From Paracoccaceae bacterium (lineage in GTDB: Bacteria > Pseudomonadota > Alphaproteobacteria > Rhodobacterales > Rhodobacteraceae): a stretch of 50,734 nucleotides of DNA. The stretch lies in contig JAIOJF010000036.1 of the NCBI GenBank assembly GCA_019911965.1, positions 1-50,734 on the forward strand. Reading direction: 5' to 3'. Below are positions 29,488-37,845 of this stretch, in pieces (position 1 is the first letter of the stretch; every line of letters begins with the position of its first letter). A program made the translations under genes and the position numbers. A model generated the notes under the pieces. That model did no database searches and was not told the origin of the DNA. It saw only the letters and a list, made by a program, of their open reading frames with translations.

Positions 29488-30522
29488 ATGACGATCCCGG
29501 ATACCTGTGCGGCACTTGTCCTGAGTCATGGCGGCAGGGCAGAAACAATCGGCGGAGCCGGGCTGGCCGACGCCGCAGAATGGCTCGAATACCGGCAAAT
29601 CAGCCTGCCGGACCCCGGGCCGGATCAGGTATTGATCCGGGTTGCCCTGTCGCCGGTCAACCCCTCGGACCTGCTGCATATCCGGGGCGAATATGGCCTT
29701 TCGCGACAGATCGGGATGCCTGCCGGGTTTGAAGGGGTTGGAACCGTCATCGGCACCGGCAAGCGCGCACAAGCCCTGGCGGGACGCCGGGTATCGTTCC
29801 TGGCAACCGGTTCGGGGGCCTGGGCAGAATATGCACTCGCCGATGCGGCAGCGGTAATTCCGGTATCGCCCGACATAGCGGACAGCGATGCGGCGGCGCT
29901 GATCGTCAATCCCCTGACCGCCATCGCACTGGTCGGGCTGGCCGCCGACAGCGGCACAAGGGCGTTGGTGCTGACGGCGGCGAATTCGCAATTGTGCCGC
30001 CTGATGATCGAACCCGCACTCAGCCGGAACCTGACGCTGATCGCGATCATCCGCAAGGCTGCCCAGGCCGCGCCCTTGCACGCGCTTGGCGTGCAGCATG
30101 TGCTCGACAGCAGCGGGGCGGATTTCGCAGCCCGGCTTGGCAACGTCTGCCGCAGTGAAAAGCCCCGCATCCTGCTGGATGCCGTCGGCGACCAGATCGC
30201 CGCCGACATCTTCGCGGCCATGCCCGCACATAGCCGGTGGATATCCTACGGCCTGCTGTCCGCGACCGGGCCAAGGCTGCCCGACATGCGGCAATTCGTG
30301 TTTGACAACAAGCGTATCGAAGGCTTCTGGCTGAGCCGCTGGTTGCAGGCGGCATCGCCGGAACATCGCGAAAAGGCCGAGGCCGAGGTGCAGACGCGCT
30401 TTGCATCCGGTGTCTGGAGCACCGCGATTGGCACCCGCCTGACCCTGCAAAACACGATCCGCGATCTGGGCCGCGCCCTCAGGGCTGGTGGAAAAGTGAT
30501 GATCGCCCCGGATGCCACCTGA
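29488..30522 (+). CDS. Zinc-independent MDR oxidoreductase (2-enoyl thioester reductase/quinone reductase-like)
   Basis: 344 residues without zinc-binding Cys. It has the MDR layout: substrate domain with SPVNPSDLLHIRGEYG and GFEGVGTV, then a Rossmann domain (ALVLTAANSQLCRLM). SPVNPSD and the GSWAEY-like GAWAEY are typical of the MECR/ETR1 and quinone-reductase groups. It may reduce a 2-enoyl-CoA with NADPH, fitting the neighbouring acyl-CoA genes. GAGGAGG precedes the ATG. It is divergent from livH and converges on hemH. Confidence 0.8.
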   Translation: MTIPDTCAALVLSHGGRAETIGGAGLADAAEWLEYRQISLPDPGPDQVLIRVALSPVNPSDLLHIRGEYGLSRQIGMPAGFEGVGTVIGTGKRAQALAGRRVSFLATGSGAWAEYALADAAAVIPVSPDIADSDAAALIVNPLTAIALVGLAADSGTRALVLTAANSQLCRLMIEPALSRNLTLIAIIRKAAQAAPLHALGVQHVLDSSGADFAARLGNVCRSEKPRILLDAVGDQIAADIFAAMPAHSRWISYGLLSATGPRLPDMRQFVFDNKRIEGFWLSRWLQAASPEHREKAEAEVQTRFASGVWSTAIGTRLTLQNTIRDLGRALRAGGKVMIAPDAT

Positions 30523-30579
30523 ACCGCCGGCATGGTGGAGTAGCGACGTCTTGTTGAAATACGTCCACAATTGCTCCGC

Positions 30580-31704
30580 TCAATCCGCCACCTCGGTGAC
30601 CACGCGGGGCGGGTCCGATCCATCCGGACGCGACAGGGCATACCAGCCCGCAAGCTCATCGGCGACGATCGCCGCCTGCATGGCAATCGAGGTGGCGCTG
30701 GCGTTCAGGCAGGGGACGATAGAGAACTGATCGCCACCATGCCTCAGAAAATCGCGCCGGGCACGCAATCCGATTTCTTCCAGCGTCTCAAGGCAATCGG
30801 CGGCAAATCCCGGTGTCACCACCACCAGGTTCCTTGTCCCTTCAACCGCGAGGCGGTGAATCGTAGCATCGGTGAACGGACCCAGCCAGGAGCCGCGACC
30901 GCCATTCGACTGAAAGGCCAGCATGTAGCTGTCTTCAGCCATTCCCAACGCCGCGCCCAGCAACTGAAAGGTCGTCCGGCACTGGTCCAGATAGGGATCG
31001 CCCCTGATGACCATTGCCTCGGGAAGACCGTGAAACGAGACCAGCACCACATCGGGTTGCCAGGGCTGGGCCTTGATGTGACGCCGGACGCTGTCGGCCA
31101 GTGCCGAGATATAGGCGGGATGTGCAAAATACGGCGGCACGGTCCGGATGGCGGGCTGGTGACGCAGGGATTTCAGATGCGCGAAAGCCGCATCAACTGC
31201 GCTGGCCGTGGTCGCGGCGCTATATTGCGGATAGAGCGGAAAAAGCAGGATGCGCTCGCAACCGATCTCCACCAGCCGGTCGATAGCCCGGCCAATGGAA
31301 GGCGATCCATATCGCATCGCCCATTCGACCGTCACCGCGCCGAAACGGTCGGCCAGCCGGTCAGCCTGGGCTGAGGTGATGAGTTTCAATGGAGATTCCC
31401 CCGCCCGGTGATCCCAGATCTGCCGATAGGCGTGCGCGAGGCTTCCCGGTCGGCGGGTGAGAACCAGTGCGTTCAGGATCAGCCACCAGAGCGGCCCCCG
31501 CGCCTCAATCACGCGCGGGTCCGTCAGGAATTCCTTCAAATAGCGCCGCACCGGCCAGAAGTCCGGGGTTTGTGGCGATCCGAGGTTGATCAGCAGAATG
31601 CCAACCCGGCTATCCGGCAGATCGGGCTTCACCCCGTCCGTCTGGCCCGGGTGGTGCATCTCGGCCAACATACTCTGTGTCGGTGCCGCTCGGATCACCT
31701 GCAT
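30580..31704 (-). CDS. hemH: Ferrochelatase
   Basis: Up to 374 residues. Ferrochelatase inserts Fe2+ into protoporphyrin IX, the last step of haem b synthesis. GILLINLGSPQTPD starts the fold. The catalytic His lies in VSFHGLPEA and the catalytic Glu region in GFAADCLETLEEI. It is the last gene of the leftward block and overlaps hemG by 10 bp. The start is uncertain: ATG 31704, 31671 and 31659 are all in frame and none has a strong binding site. It probably supplies haem for the cytochromes and haem b subunit encoded upstream, and may be a second copy in the genome. Confidence 0.92.
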   Translation of the reverse strand: MQVIRAAPTQSMLAEMHHPGQTDGVKPDLPDSRVGILLINLGSPQTPDFWPVRRYLKEFLTDPRVIEARGPLWWLILNALVLTRRPGSLAHAYRQIWDHRAGESPLKLITSAQADRLADRFGAVTVEWAMRYGSPSIGRAIDRLVEIGCERILLFPLYPQYSAATTASAVDAAFAHLKSLRHQPAIRTVPPYFAHPAYISALADSVRRHIKAQPWQPDVVLVSFHGLPEAMVIRGDPYLDQCRTTFQLLGAALGMAEDSYMLAFQSNGGRGSWLGPFTDATIHRLAVEGTRNLVVVTPGFAADCLETLEEIGLRARRDFLRHGGDQFSIVPCLNASATSIAMQAAIVADELAGWYALSRPDGSDPPRVVTEVAD

Positions 31705-33122
31705 GGCGGCACCGATGATGTGCCGGCGACACGTCCCGGACCGGCATGCGGGATAGCTGCTTTTGCCATCTGGCCGAGGGACAGGCTGACCTCCTCGGCG
31801 GTATCCAGCGCCGCATCGACGCAAGCGCCCACCGACACGCCGCGCAGGTAATTGCCGGTGACGAACAGGCCCGGCATGTCGCGCAGCGCATCCGCAAAAA
31901 GCTCGACCAGCCGGGAATGGCCGGGCTGAAACTGCGGCAGGCCTCTCGGCCATTGGCGCACCCGTGCCAATACCGGCTCGCCCCGGGCGCCGACAAGACC
32001 GGCAAGTTCGCCCTGCACGATCCCGATCAAGGTTTTCGCCGGCAGGCGCGCATGATCCGGGGCGCGGGCTCCGCCGATATAGGCCGAGATGGCAACATGG
32101 CCTGCCGGTGCCCGCCCCGCGAACATCGACGAGCAGAACAGCCCGCCATTGATGATGCGCCCCTCGCAACCGGGCGTCAGATAGCCCAGCCCGTCAAGCG
32201 GATGCGCGATCTGGTCGCGCCGGTAGCCCAGAAAGACCACCGCCAGCGGAGGTGCCTCGATCCGCACGCAGGACTCGGCTGCTGCGGGCGCGACCTGCGC
32301 CAGCATTTGCGCCGCGACATGGGGTTGCGTGGCGATGACCACGGCCCTTGCGCGGAGGCAGCCCCGATCCCCGGCATCAATCACAAAGCCCTGCGATGTG
32401 CGCGTGATCTTGCGCACCGTGACGCCCGGTTTCACCGCATGGCCCAGTTGGCGTGCCAGCGCCTGCGGCAAGGTGCCGATACCGTCGCGCCAGGATGACA
32501 TCTGCCGCGCCGGCATCCGACCGCCGCTCAGCCGGGCGCCCAGCACGGCCCGGATCACCGATCCATGCACGCGCTCCATTTGGGCCAGCGCCGGCATGAC
32601 GAAATCAAGCTCGGTGCGTCTGGCATCGCCTGCGAACATGCCGGCAACCAGCGGATCGAGGACACGCTCGGCAAATTCGGCACCGAACCGGCGGCGGCCG
32701 AATTCCGCGACAGTTTCGATGGCGTCCCGGTTCCCGCGAGGCTGCCAGATCTCGGCCGCCATGCGCGCGCGCCCGGCCAATGTCAGATAACCCGAGGTCA
32801 GGAAGGCCATCGGGTGAATGCCGATCCCGACCAGTCGCCCGCCTTTCGTCAGGTAGCGTTTGCGCACTTCGGGGCCAAGATTGGTACGCTGGTTGCCAAG
32901 CTCAAGGCAATCGGCCAAATCGGCAACGCCCTTCATGCCAAGATTGACCGTGCTGGGGCCATGTTCCATCAGAAAGCCGCCGATACGCTCGGAAATCGCG
33001 TTGCCCCCGGGGCGAACCTGACGTTCCAGCACCAGAACGCTGTGGCCTGCGGCACCGAGGGCATTGGCGGTGGTCAGGCCCGACACGCCGCCGCCGATGA
33101 CCACCACGTCAACCGCCGTCAT
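31695..33122 (-). CDS. hemG: Protoporphyrinogen oxidase, FAD-dependent
   Basis: 475 residues of the oxygen-dependent HemG/HemY type, oxidising protoporphyrinogen IX to protoporphyrin IX. The FAD dinucleotide motif is VVIGGGVSGLTTANAL (about 7-22), followed by RPGGNAISE and a C-terminal GLFVTGNYLRGVSVGACVD, which closes the FAD site. It overlaps the radical SAM gene by four bases and is followed by hemH, giving the last two steps of haem b synthesis together. Haem-operon membership inside an oxidoreductase cluster is unusual. Confidence 0.9.
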   Translation of the reverse strand: MTAVDVVVIGGGVSGLTTANALGAAGHSVLVLERQVRPGGNAISERIGGFLMEHGPSTVNLGMKGVADLADCLELGNQRTNLGPEVRKRYLTKGGRLVGIGIHPMAFLTSGYLTLAGRARMAAEIWQPRGNRDAIETVAEFGRRRFGAEFAERVLDPLVAGMFAGDARRTELDFVMPALAQMERVHGSVIRAVLGARLSGGRMPARQMSSWRDGIGTLPQALARQLGHAVKPGVTVRKITRTSQGFVIDAGDRGCLRARAVVIATQPHVAAQMLAQVAPAAAESCVRIEAPPLAVVFLGYRRDQIAHPLDGLGYLTPGCEGRIINGGLFCSSMFAGRAPAGHVAISAYIGGARAPDHARLPAKTLIGIVQGELAGLVGARGEPVLARVRQWPRGLPQFQPGHSRLVELFADALRDMPGLFVTGNYLRGVSVGACVDAALDTAEEVSLSLGQMAKAAIPHAGPGRVAGTSSVPPCR

Positions 33123-34402
33123 GGCCGATCTCCGCTCCGGGCCCGCACCCCGGCAATGTCAGGGCGCGACGGCCCGGTACCGCCAAAGCGCCGCTGCACC
33201 AGCATTTCCAGATGCTCTGCGGTGACCGCGACGCAGCCGTTTTCCCGGGCAAATGCCTCGGCGCGCTGGCGCACGAAGCGGCGCACGAAGGGCGGCACCC
33301 GGTCCAGCCTTGCCTCGGCGGTGCTGGTCCAGGCGATGGCTTGTGGCGGCGCGATTTCCGGGATCACGCCGCTGCCGTCGGGCTGATAGGCGCATAGCCT
33401 GTCCTCGCCCATCAGATCGCCGCTTGCAGCGTAAGGGCGTGCGCGGCAACCACCGCAGACACCGGCATATTCGCAGATGCCGCAGCGACCCGTCAGCCGG
33501 GGGGCGCGAAGCTGCTGGAATACCGGCGCATTGTGCCAGATATCGGCGAATCTCAGGTCGCGCAGCGAACCGGCGCTCAGGTCCATATAGGGGCACGGGG
33601 TCACCTCGCCGCCGGGTGTTACGCGCGCGTAGCGGGTGCCGGCCAGACAGCCGCCCGCCTCGTAGCCATGCGCCATGGTGATCGGCCAGTCGGGATCAAG
33701 CTCAAGCGCCATGCGCTTGAAATGCGGCGCACATTTGGCGCGGATCATCATCCCTTCGCTGGCATGTGCAGCGCGGGTCAGGCGGCGCAGGGTACGGTCA
33801 TAGCCGTCGCGGCTGATATCGCTGACATGCCGTCCGCGCCCGGTGCAAACCAGAAAGAACACGTTCAGCGCAATCGCCCCGCAGGAGCGCGCAAAGGCAA
33901 TCATCGGCTCCAGTTCGTCGGCGGTGTCGTCGGTAACGGTGAAATGGATTTGCAGGCCCATCCCGGCACGGCGGCAGGCATCGATCCCGTGCATGGTGCG
34001 TACAAAGCTGCCGGGCAGGCCACGGAAGGCGTCATGCCGCTCCGGGTCCAGCGAATCAACGCTGATCCCGACACCTGCCACGCCCGCCGCCTGCAAGCCG
34101 GCAACGCGCCGGTCGTTCAGCGCCAGGCCGTTGGTGCCCACCACCACCATCAGCCCAAGGCCTGCGGCATGGCCTGCGATCAGTTCAAGATCCGGGCGCA
34201 ACAGCGGCTCGCCGCCGGTCAGCACCAGCATCGTCTCGTTGCTGAGGGTCGCGACATCGTCGATCAGGGCGCGGATCTCGGCGGTCGTCAGTTCCGCCGC
34301 GTCGGCCTCGTTTCGTGCTCCGGCATCAAGATAGCAATGGGCGCAGTTGAGGTTGCAGCGCCGGGTCAGGTTCAGGGCGACCAGATACGGTGCCTCCGCC
34401 AT
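33119..34402 (-). CDS. Radical SAM/SPASM haem-synthase-like enzyme with C-terminal PCP_red domain
   Basis: 427 residues. The radical SAM motif is CNLNCAHC (C16, C20, C23) with GGEP at 63-66. A SPASM-type region binds auxiliary clusters (GGCLAGTRYARVTPGGEVTP, then CGICEYAGVCGGCRA). This arrangement resembles the AhbD/NirJ enzymes of alternative haem b and haem d1 synthesis. Residues about 356-406 (IAWTSTAEARLDRVPPFVRR) are a PCP_red domain, the C-terminal domain of light-independent protochlorophyllide reductase BchB/ChlB. The gene lies 5 bp after the Usp fusion gene and overlaps hemG. A porphyrin side-chain reaction is likely; the product is unknown. Confidence 0.85.
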   Translation of the reverse strand: MAEAPYLVALNLTRRCNLNCAHCYLDAGARNEADAAELTTAEIRALIDDVATLSNETMLVLTGGEPLLRPDLELIAGHAAGLGLMVVVGTNGLALNDRRVAGLQAAGVAGVGISVDSLDPERHDAFRGLPGSFVRTMHGIDACRRAGMGLQIHFTVTDDTADELEPMIAFARSCGAIALNVFFLVCTGRGRHVSDISRDGYDRTLRRLTRAAHASEGMMIRAKCAPHFKRMALELDPDWPITMAHGYEAGGCLAGTRYARVTPGGEVTPCPYMDLSAGSLRDLRFADIWHNAPVFQQLRAPRLTGRCGICEYAGVCGGCRARPYAASGDLMGEDRLCAYQPDGSGVIPEIAPPQAIAWTSTAEARLDRVPPFVRRFVRQRAEAFARENGCVAVTAEHLEMLVQRRFGGTGPSRPDIAGVRARSGDRP

Positions 34403-34407
34403 CGGTA

Positions 34408-36048
34408 TCAGCCTTCGTCGGGCGGCGGAGCGGGATGGCCGCCGGACTGCATGTTCGCGTGCATGTTCCGCCGGGACGTCGCGATCACCGTTTCCAGCAG
34501 GTCTGGCGTGATCTTTGGTGCGGCCTGCTCGGCAGCCTCGGCCTCGGCCTTCAGGCGCAGGGTCTCGCGCACCATGTCCGGCACCAGCGCCAGCCGCGAC
34601 AGGGCGGCAGCACTCCAATATGGCAAGGTGTTGGCCCCGAGAAACGGCTGCACATGTACCGCCGCCACCCGGTCGGCACCGTCGCGCCGGGCGCGTTTTT
34701 CGGCGCGAAGCCGGATCGCCGCCACGATCGAGGCATCGCCACCACTGGCCGCCAGCGCCTCGGCCCCGGGGGACCAGGCAAGCGGGGCCTCGGGGCTGGC
34801 AATGCCGCCGAAATGCGGGCAGAGCTTTTGCGTCGCGCGTTCGATCAGTTCGCAGGTGATCACCGTATGCCCGCTTTCCTGGGCGAAGCGCTGCACCGCA
34901 AGCCGCACCATGCCGCGCGCCATCTCGGGCACGCGATCAAGCCTGGCCTCGGCCTCGGCCGTCCAGCGGATGGTTTCCTCGGCCAGCGCATCAAGCGGCG
35001 GCACGAAGGTTCCGGCACCAAGCCAGATATGGCAGGGCGCGCTGCGCAACAGGTTTTCCGCGTTGCCGCCGATATCCAGCCCGTCATCGGCATGGATGCC
35101 GGTCCGCCCGATCAGCAACAGGCTGGCACCGGTGCGCGCCAGACAGGCGGCGATGGCGACATGCGGCTTGCCGTCCAGCAATTCGGTGGTGACCGCAACG
35201 CCCTCCTGTTCGGCGATCCGGGCCGCCAGCGCCAGATGCGAGCGGTAGATTTTCGCCAGCCCGTCATCAATGATTTCCTCGTGCAGGCTTTCCTGCTCCT
35301 TGAAGCGGAATACCTTGCCGGCTTCGTCGCTCAGCACTCCGGCGATGCGGTTGAAGGCGACGTAGTGGAAATAGGGATCATAGGCCGCCACCACATGCAC
35401 CGGCACATCCAGCGCCCGCCCCAGCCGCAGCGCCATTTTCAACGCCCCGTAGCCCCGCGCCGAGCCATCGACGGCGGCCACCAGCGGCCCCGTGCCGATC
35501 GCGCTGGTGGGGTCGCGGATCACCAGCAGATCGCGCGTCACCCGCCGCGCCACCCGTTCGCAGACCGTGCCGATACCGGCACCCGGTACCGCGCCCAGCC
35601 CCTGTGCCCCAAGCGCCAGCAGATCGAAGCCGCCCGCCTCGACCGCCTCGACGATCTGGCGGTAATTCTTGCCCTCGGGGCTGAGCCTGCCATAGGCGAT
35701 ACCGGCGGCATCGCAGGCGGCACTGGCGCTGTCGTGATAGCTGTCGGAGATGATGCTGAGACCGCGCGTGATCAGGCTGTTATGCACCGCGCGCTGGTGT
35801 TCGATACCGTCCTCGGTGCGGTAGCGATCCGGCAAGCCGCCCTCCATCTGCTTGAAGCGGCGGTCGTGCAGGCGCGCGGCATAGGCGTGAATGCCGGTGA
35901 TCATGCCGCCTGCCACACCGGCCAGACGCACCGCCTCGGCTAGGGCGCGGTCTGCGTGGTCGGAGGCATCAAGCGCCACCAGGATCCGGCGCGGCAGGAT
36001 GTCCGGGGCCATATCCGTTGCGGCCAGGGCTTCAACCTTGTCCTTCAT
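34408..36048 (-). CDS. Tandem universal stress protein fused to repeated PCP_red domains
   Basis: 546 residues. Two UspA domains (about 21-178 and 186-345; RILVALDASD, LVAAVDGSARG, LLIGRTGIHADDG) are followed by three copies of the PCP_red motif: a clear one at about 360-405 (IRWTAEAEARLDRVPEMARG), a degenerate one at about 424-470, and a third at about 477-523. Usp domains bind nucleotides; PCP_red is otherwise known from protochlorophyllide reductase. The radical SAM protein encoded next has the same domain. A role in maturation or protection of the redox complex is an inference. It starts at ATG 36048 with GGAG and overlaps the gamma-subunit gene by 17 bp. Confidence 0.85.
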   Translation of the reverse strand: MKDKVEALAATDMAPDILPRRILVALDASDHADRALAEAVRLAGVAGGMITGIHAYAARLHDRRFKQMEGGLPDRYRTEDGIEHQRAVHNSLITRGLSIISDSYHDSASAACDAAGIAYGRLSPEGKNYRQIVEAVEAGGFDLLALGAQGLGAVPGAGIGTVCERVARRVTRDLLVIRDPTSAIGTGPLVAAVDGSARGYGALKMALRLGRALDVPVHVVAAYDPYFHYVAFNRIAGVLSDEAGKVFRFKEQESLHEEIIDDGLAKIYRSHLALAARIAEQEGVAVTTELLDGKPHVAIAACLARTGASLLLIGRTGIHADDGLDIGGNAENLLRSAPCHIWLGAGTFVPPLDALAEETIRWTAEAEARLDRVPEMARGMVRLAVQRFAQESGHTVITCELIERATQKLCPHFGGIASPEAPLAWSPGAEALAASGGDASIVAAIRLRAEKRARRDGADRVAAVHVQPFLGANTLPYWSAAALSRLALVPDMVRETLRLKAEAEAAEQAAPKITPDLLETVIATSRRNMHANMQSGGHPAPPPDEG

Positions 36049-37063
36049 CCTTGCCACTCCCTTCAACTTCTGCCCTGCCCTTCAGGAAGCGCAGGCCGCC
36101 AAGCTGTGCCGCCAACACACCGGCTACCGCTGCAATCGGCGCCCAGTAGAGCGCGTTGCTGACCGGTTGTTCCAGGCTGACGAAATACCAGGTCGAGACC
36201 GCCTTTTCGCCGCCCCGCTCCAGTCGTGCGCCGTCCCAGACCGCAAAGGCCATCGGTACTGTCATGCCGGGTTCAAAGGCAAAGCCGCCCTGTTGGCGCG
36301 GCACCGTCAGGACCACCTTCCAGCGGTCATCGGCAGGTGCGCCGTTGCCAGCGCCGTCCTGGGCCGCTTCATCGACCGGCGTCAAAGTGCCGAACCCTTC
36401 CGCCGACAGCTTTTCAACCGGGGTGCGGGCCTGAAGCGCCATGTCGCTCAGCGGGCTGCCGGCGGCGGCGGAAGTCAGGTAGACTTGGTCTTCGGTATAA
36501 TCGCCGAGCCCGGCAATCTCGCCCGCAGGCCGCCCGGAATAGGGATACCAGTCGGCGATCATGTCGGGGTGACGCTGCGTGACATCGTGGTCATGGCCAT
36601 ATTGCCAATCCGCCTTCCACTGGTAGATCGTCACCGGCTTGCCCGGCTCGCCCATCGCGAAATAGGGGATGCCATGGGCCGGATCGGCGGGAAATTCCAC
36701 TGCCACCGCGTCGCGGAAATCGGCCACCCCTGCCAGTTCGGTATTGGCCAGCGCGTCGCCCCATTCAAACAGCAGCGCCAGCATCTCGCCGTCGTAAAGC
36801 GCGCGCAAGGTCAGTTCCGTGACCCCTGCCTCATAGACCCGGGGCTTGACTACCGCCTGCGGTGCCAGCGGCACCGACAGGATATCCGCCCCGGCCCATG
36901 CCTCGTCATCCGGCGCGGTCGGCACCTTCTGTACGGATTTCGCCAGCAGGGTCGCCTTTTCCTGGGCGCGGGCAGGCCCCACGCCGAACGCCATCGCCGA
37001 GGCGGCCATCAGCGGAGTGGCCAGGAATTTCCGGCGTGCCAGTCTTGTGTCGCCCAAATCCAT
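36032..37063 (-). CDS. nxrC: Haem b gamma subunit of NXR-like complex (EbdC/NxrC type)
   Basis: 343 residues. A Tat signal (LARRKFLAT at about 8-16, then hydrophobic, AQ cleavage near 34) exports it. The middle matches the haem b-binding gamma subunits of type II DMSO reductases (EbdC, DdhC, ClrC, NxrC). M137 (YFAMG) and K287 (GEKAVSTWY) are the likely axial haem ligands. A C-terminal membrane helix (about 305-323) would anchor the complex to the periplasmic face; soluble gammas such as ClrC lack it. It passes electrons between the beta-subunit clusters and cytochrome c. AGGAGG precedes ATG 37063. Confidence 0.85.
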   Translation of the reverse strand: MDLGDTRLARRKFLATPLMAASAMAFGVGPARAQEKATLLAKSVQKVPTAPDDEAWAGADILSVPLAPQAVVKPRVYEAGVTELTLRALYDGEMLALLFEWGDALANTELAGVADFRDAVAVEFPADPAHGIPYFAMGEPGKPVTIYQWKADWQYGHDHDVTQRHPDMIADWYPYSGRPAGEIAGLGDYTEDQVYLTSAAAGSPLSDMALQARTPVEKLSAEGFGTLTPVDEAAQDGAGNGAPADDRWKVVLTVPRQQGGFAFEPGMTVPMAFAVWDGARLERGGEKAVSTWYFVSLEQPVSNALYWAPIAAVAGVLAAQLGGLRFLKGRAEVEGSGKDEGQG

Positions 37064-37065
37064 GC

Positions 37066-37845
37066 TCACCTCCTGTTTTCTGCGAAATCACCGGCGGCAC
37101 CCCGGCATTCGCCGCAGCCGCCATCCTCGACCCGGTCGAGCGAACCTTCATTGACGAACGGCTCGGCACGGCGCGGGATGCCTGCCGCCGCCATCTCCTG
37201 TGCCAGGAAGTCATCCATAAGGTCGGCCCAGACGGCAAACGGGCCGGGTGCCGGGCGCTGTTGCAACCGATGGGCAAAACTGAACGCCCAGAACCCGAGA
37301 TGGCTTTCCAGAAATAACCGCTGCGCCTTGGCACAGAACGCGACCCGTTCGGCACCGTGATCCTGACCTTCGGCAAGCGCCTGTTTCAGGCTGAGAAATT
37401 CCATGAATTCCAGCTCGAAGGCGATGTGATCGGGGCGGTCATGCACGCCCTCGGCCAGCGCCAGCCCGAAGGCGCGGTAAAAGCCGACGACATCGGCCAG
37501 CGTCTGGGATTTCTCGAAGATATGCGCCTGACCGTATTCGCCGCCATAGGGCGGGCAATCCTTGGAGACCGCGTGGCCGAACACCGACAGATGCGCGCGT
37601 TTCAGACTGTCGTCATCCAGCGCGGCGATGGCCGCATTGGTCTCGCTGGTCGCCGCTAGGCCAAGTGCCGCCATCGCCGCCCTGGTGACCGACCACTGGT
37701 GCTGCAACGCCTTTGCGCCACCGGGTACCGGATCAGAAAACGCCAGCGCCAGAAAGCGGTAGATTTCCGCCCGCGCCGGGGCTGGCCGGGGACCTGCCGC
37801 CGGGCTGGCGTCAGATCGAGTTGTAGTGCTTGTCCGGGCGCTCAT
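37066..37845 (-). CDS. TorD/DmsD-family molybdoenzyme chaperone
   Basis: 259 residues, all-helical. LSVFGHAVSKDCPPYGGEYG and FEKSQTLADVVGFYRAFGLAL are the TorD-family core. It should bind the Tat signal of the alpha subunit and hold the apoenzyme for cofactor insertion in the cytoplasm. The C-terminal tail has several Cys (GGCGECRG). It overlaps the beta-subunit gene by 35 bp and is followed directly by the gamma gene, as in known nxr, clr and ebd operons. Confidence 0.9.
   Translation of the reverse strand: MSARTSTTTRSDASPAAGPRPAPARAEIYRFLALAFSDPVPGGAKALQHQWSVTRAAMAALGLAATSETNAAIAALDDDSLKRAHLSVFGHAVSKDCPPYGGEYGQAHIFEKSQTLADVVGFYRAFGLALAEGVHDRPDHIAFELEFMEFLSLKQALAEGQDHGAERVAFCAKAQRLFLESHLGFWAFSFAHRLQQRPAPGPFAVWADLMDDFLAQEMAAAGIPRRAEPFVNEGSLDRVEDGGCGECRGAAGDFAENRR

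Noticed and set aside
33533-35248. 571-codon plus-strand frame opposite the radical SAM and Usp genes
   Set aside because: No domain and antisense to two recognisable proteins.
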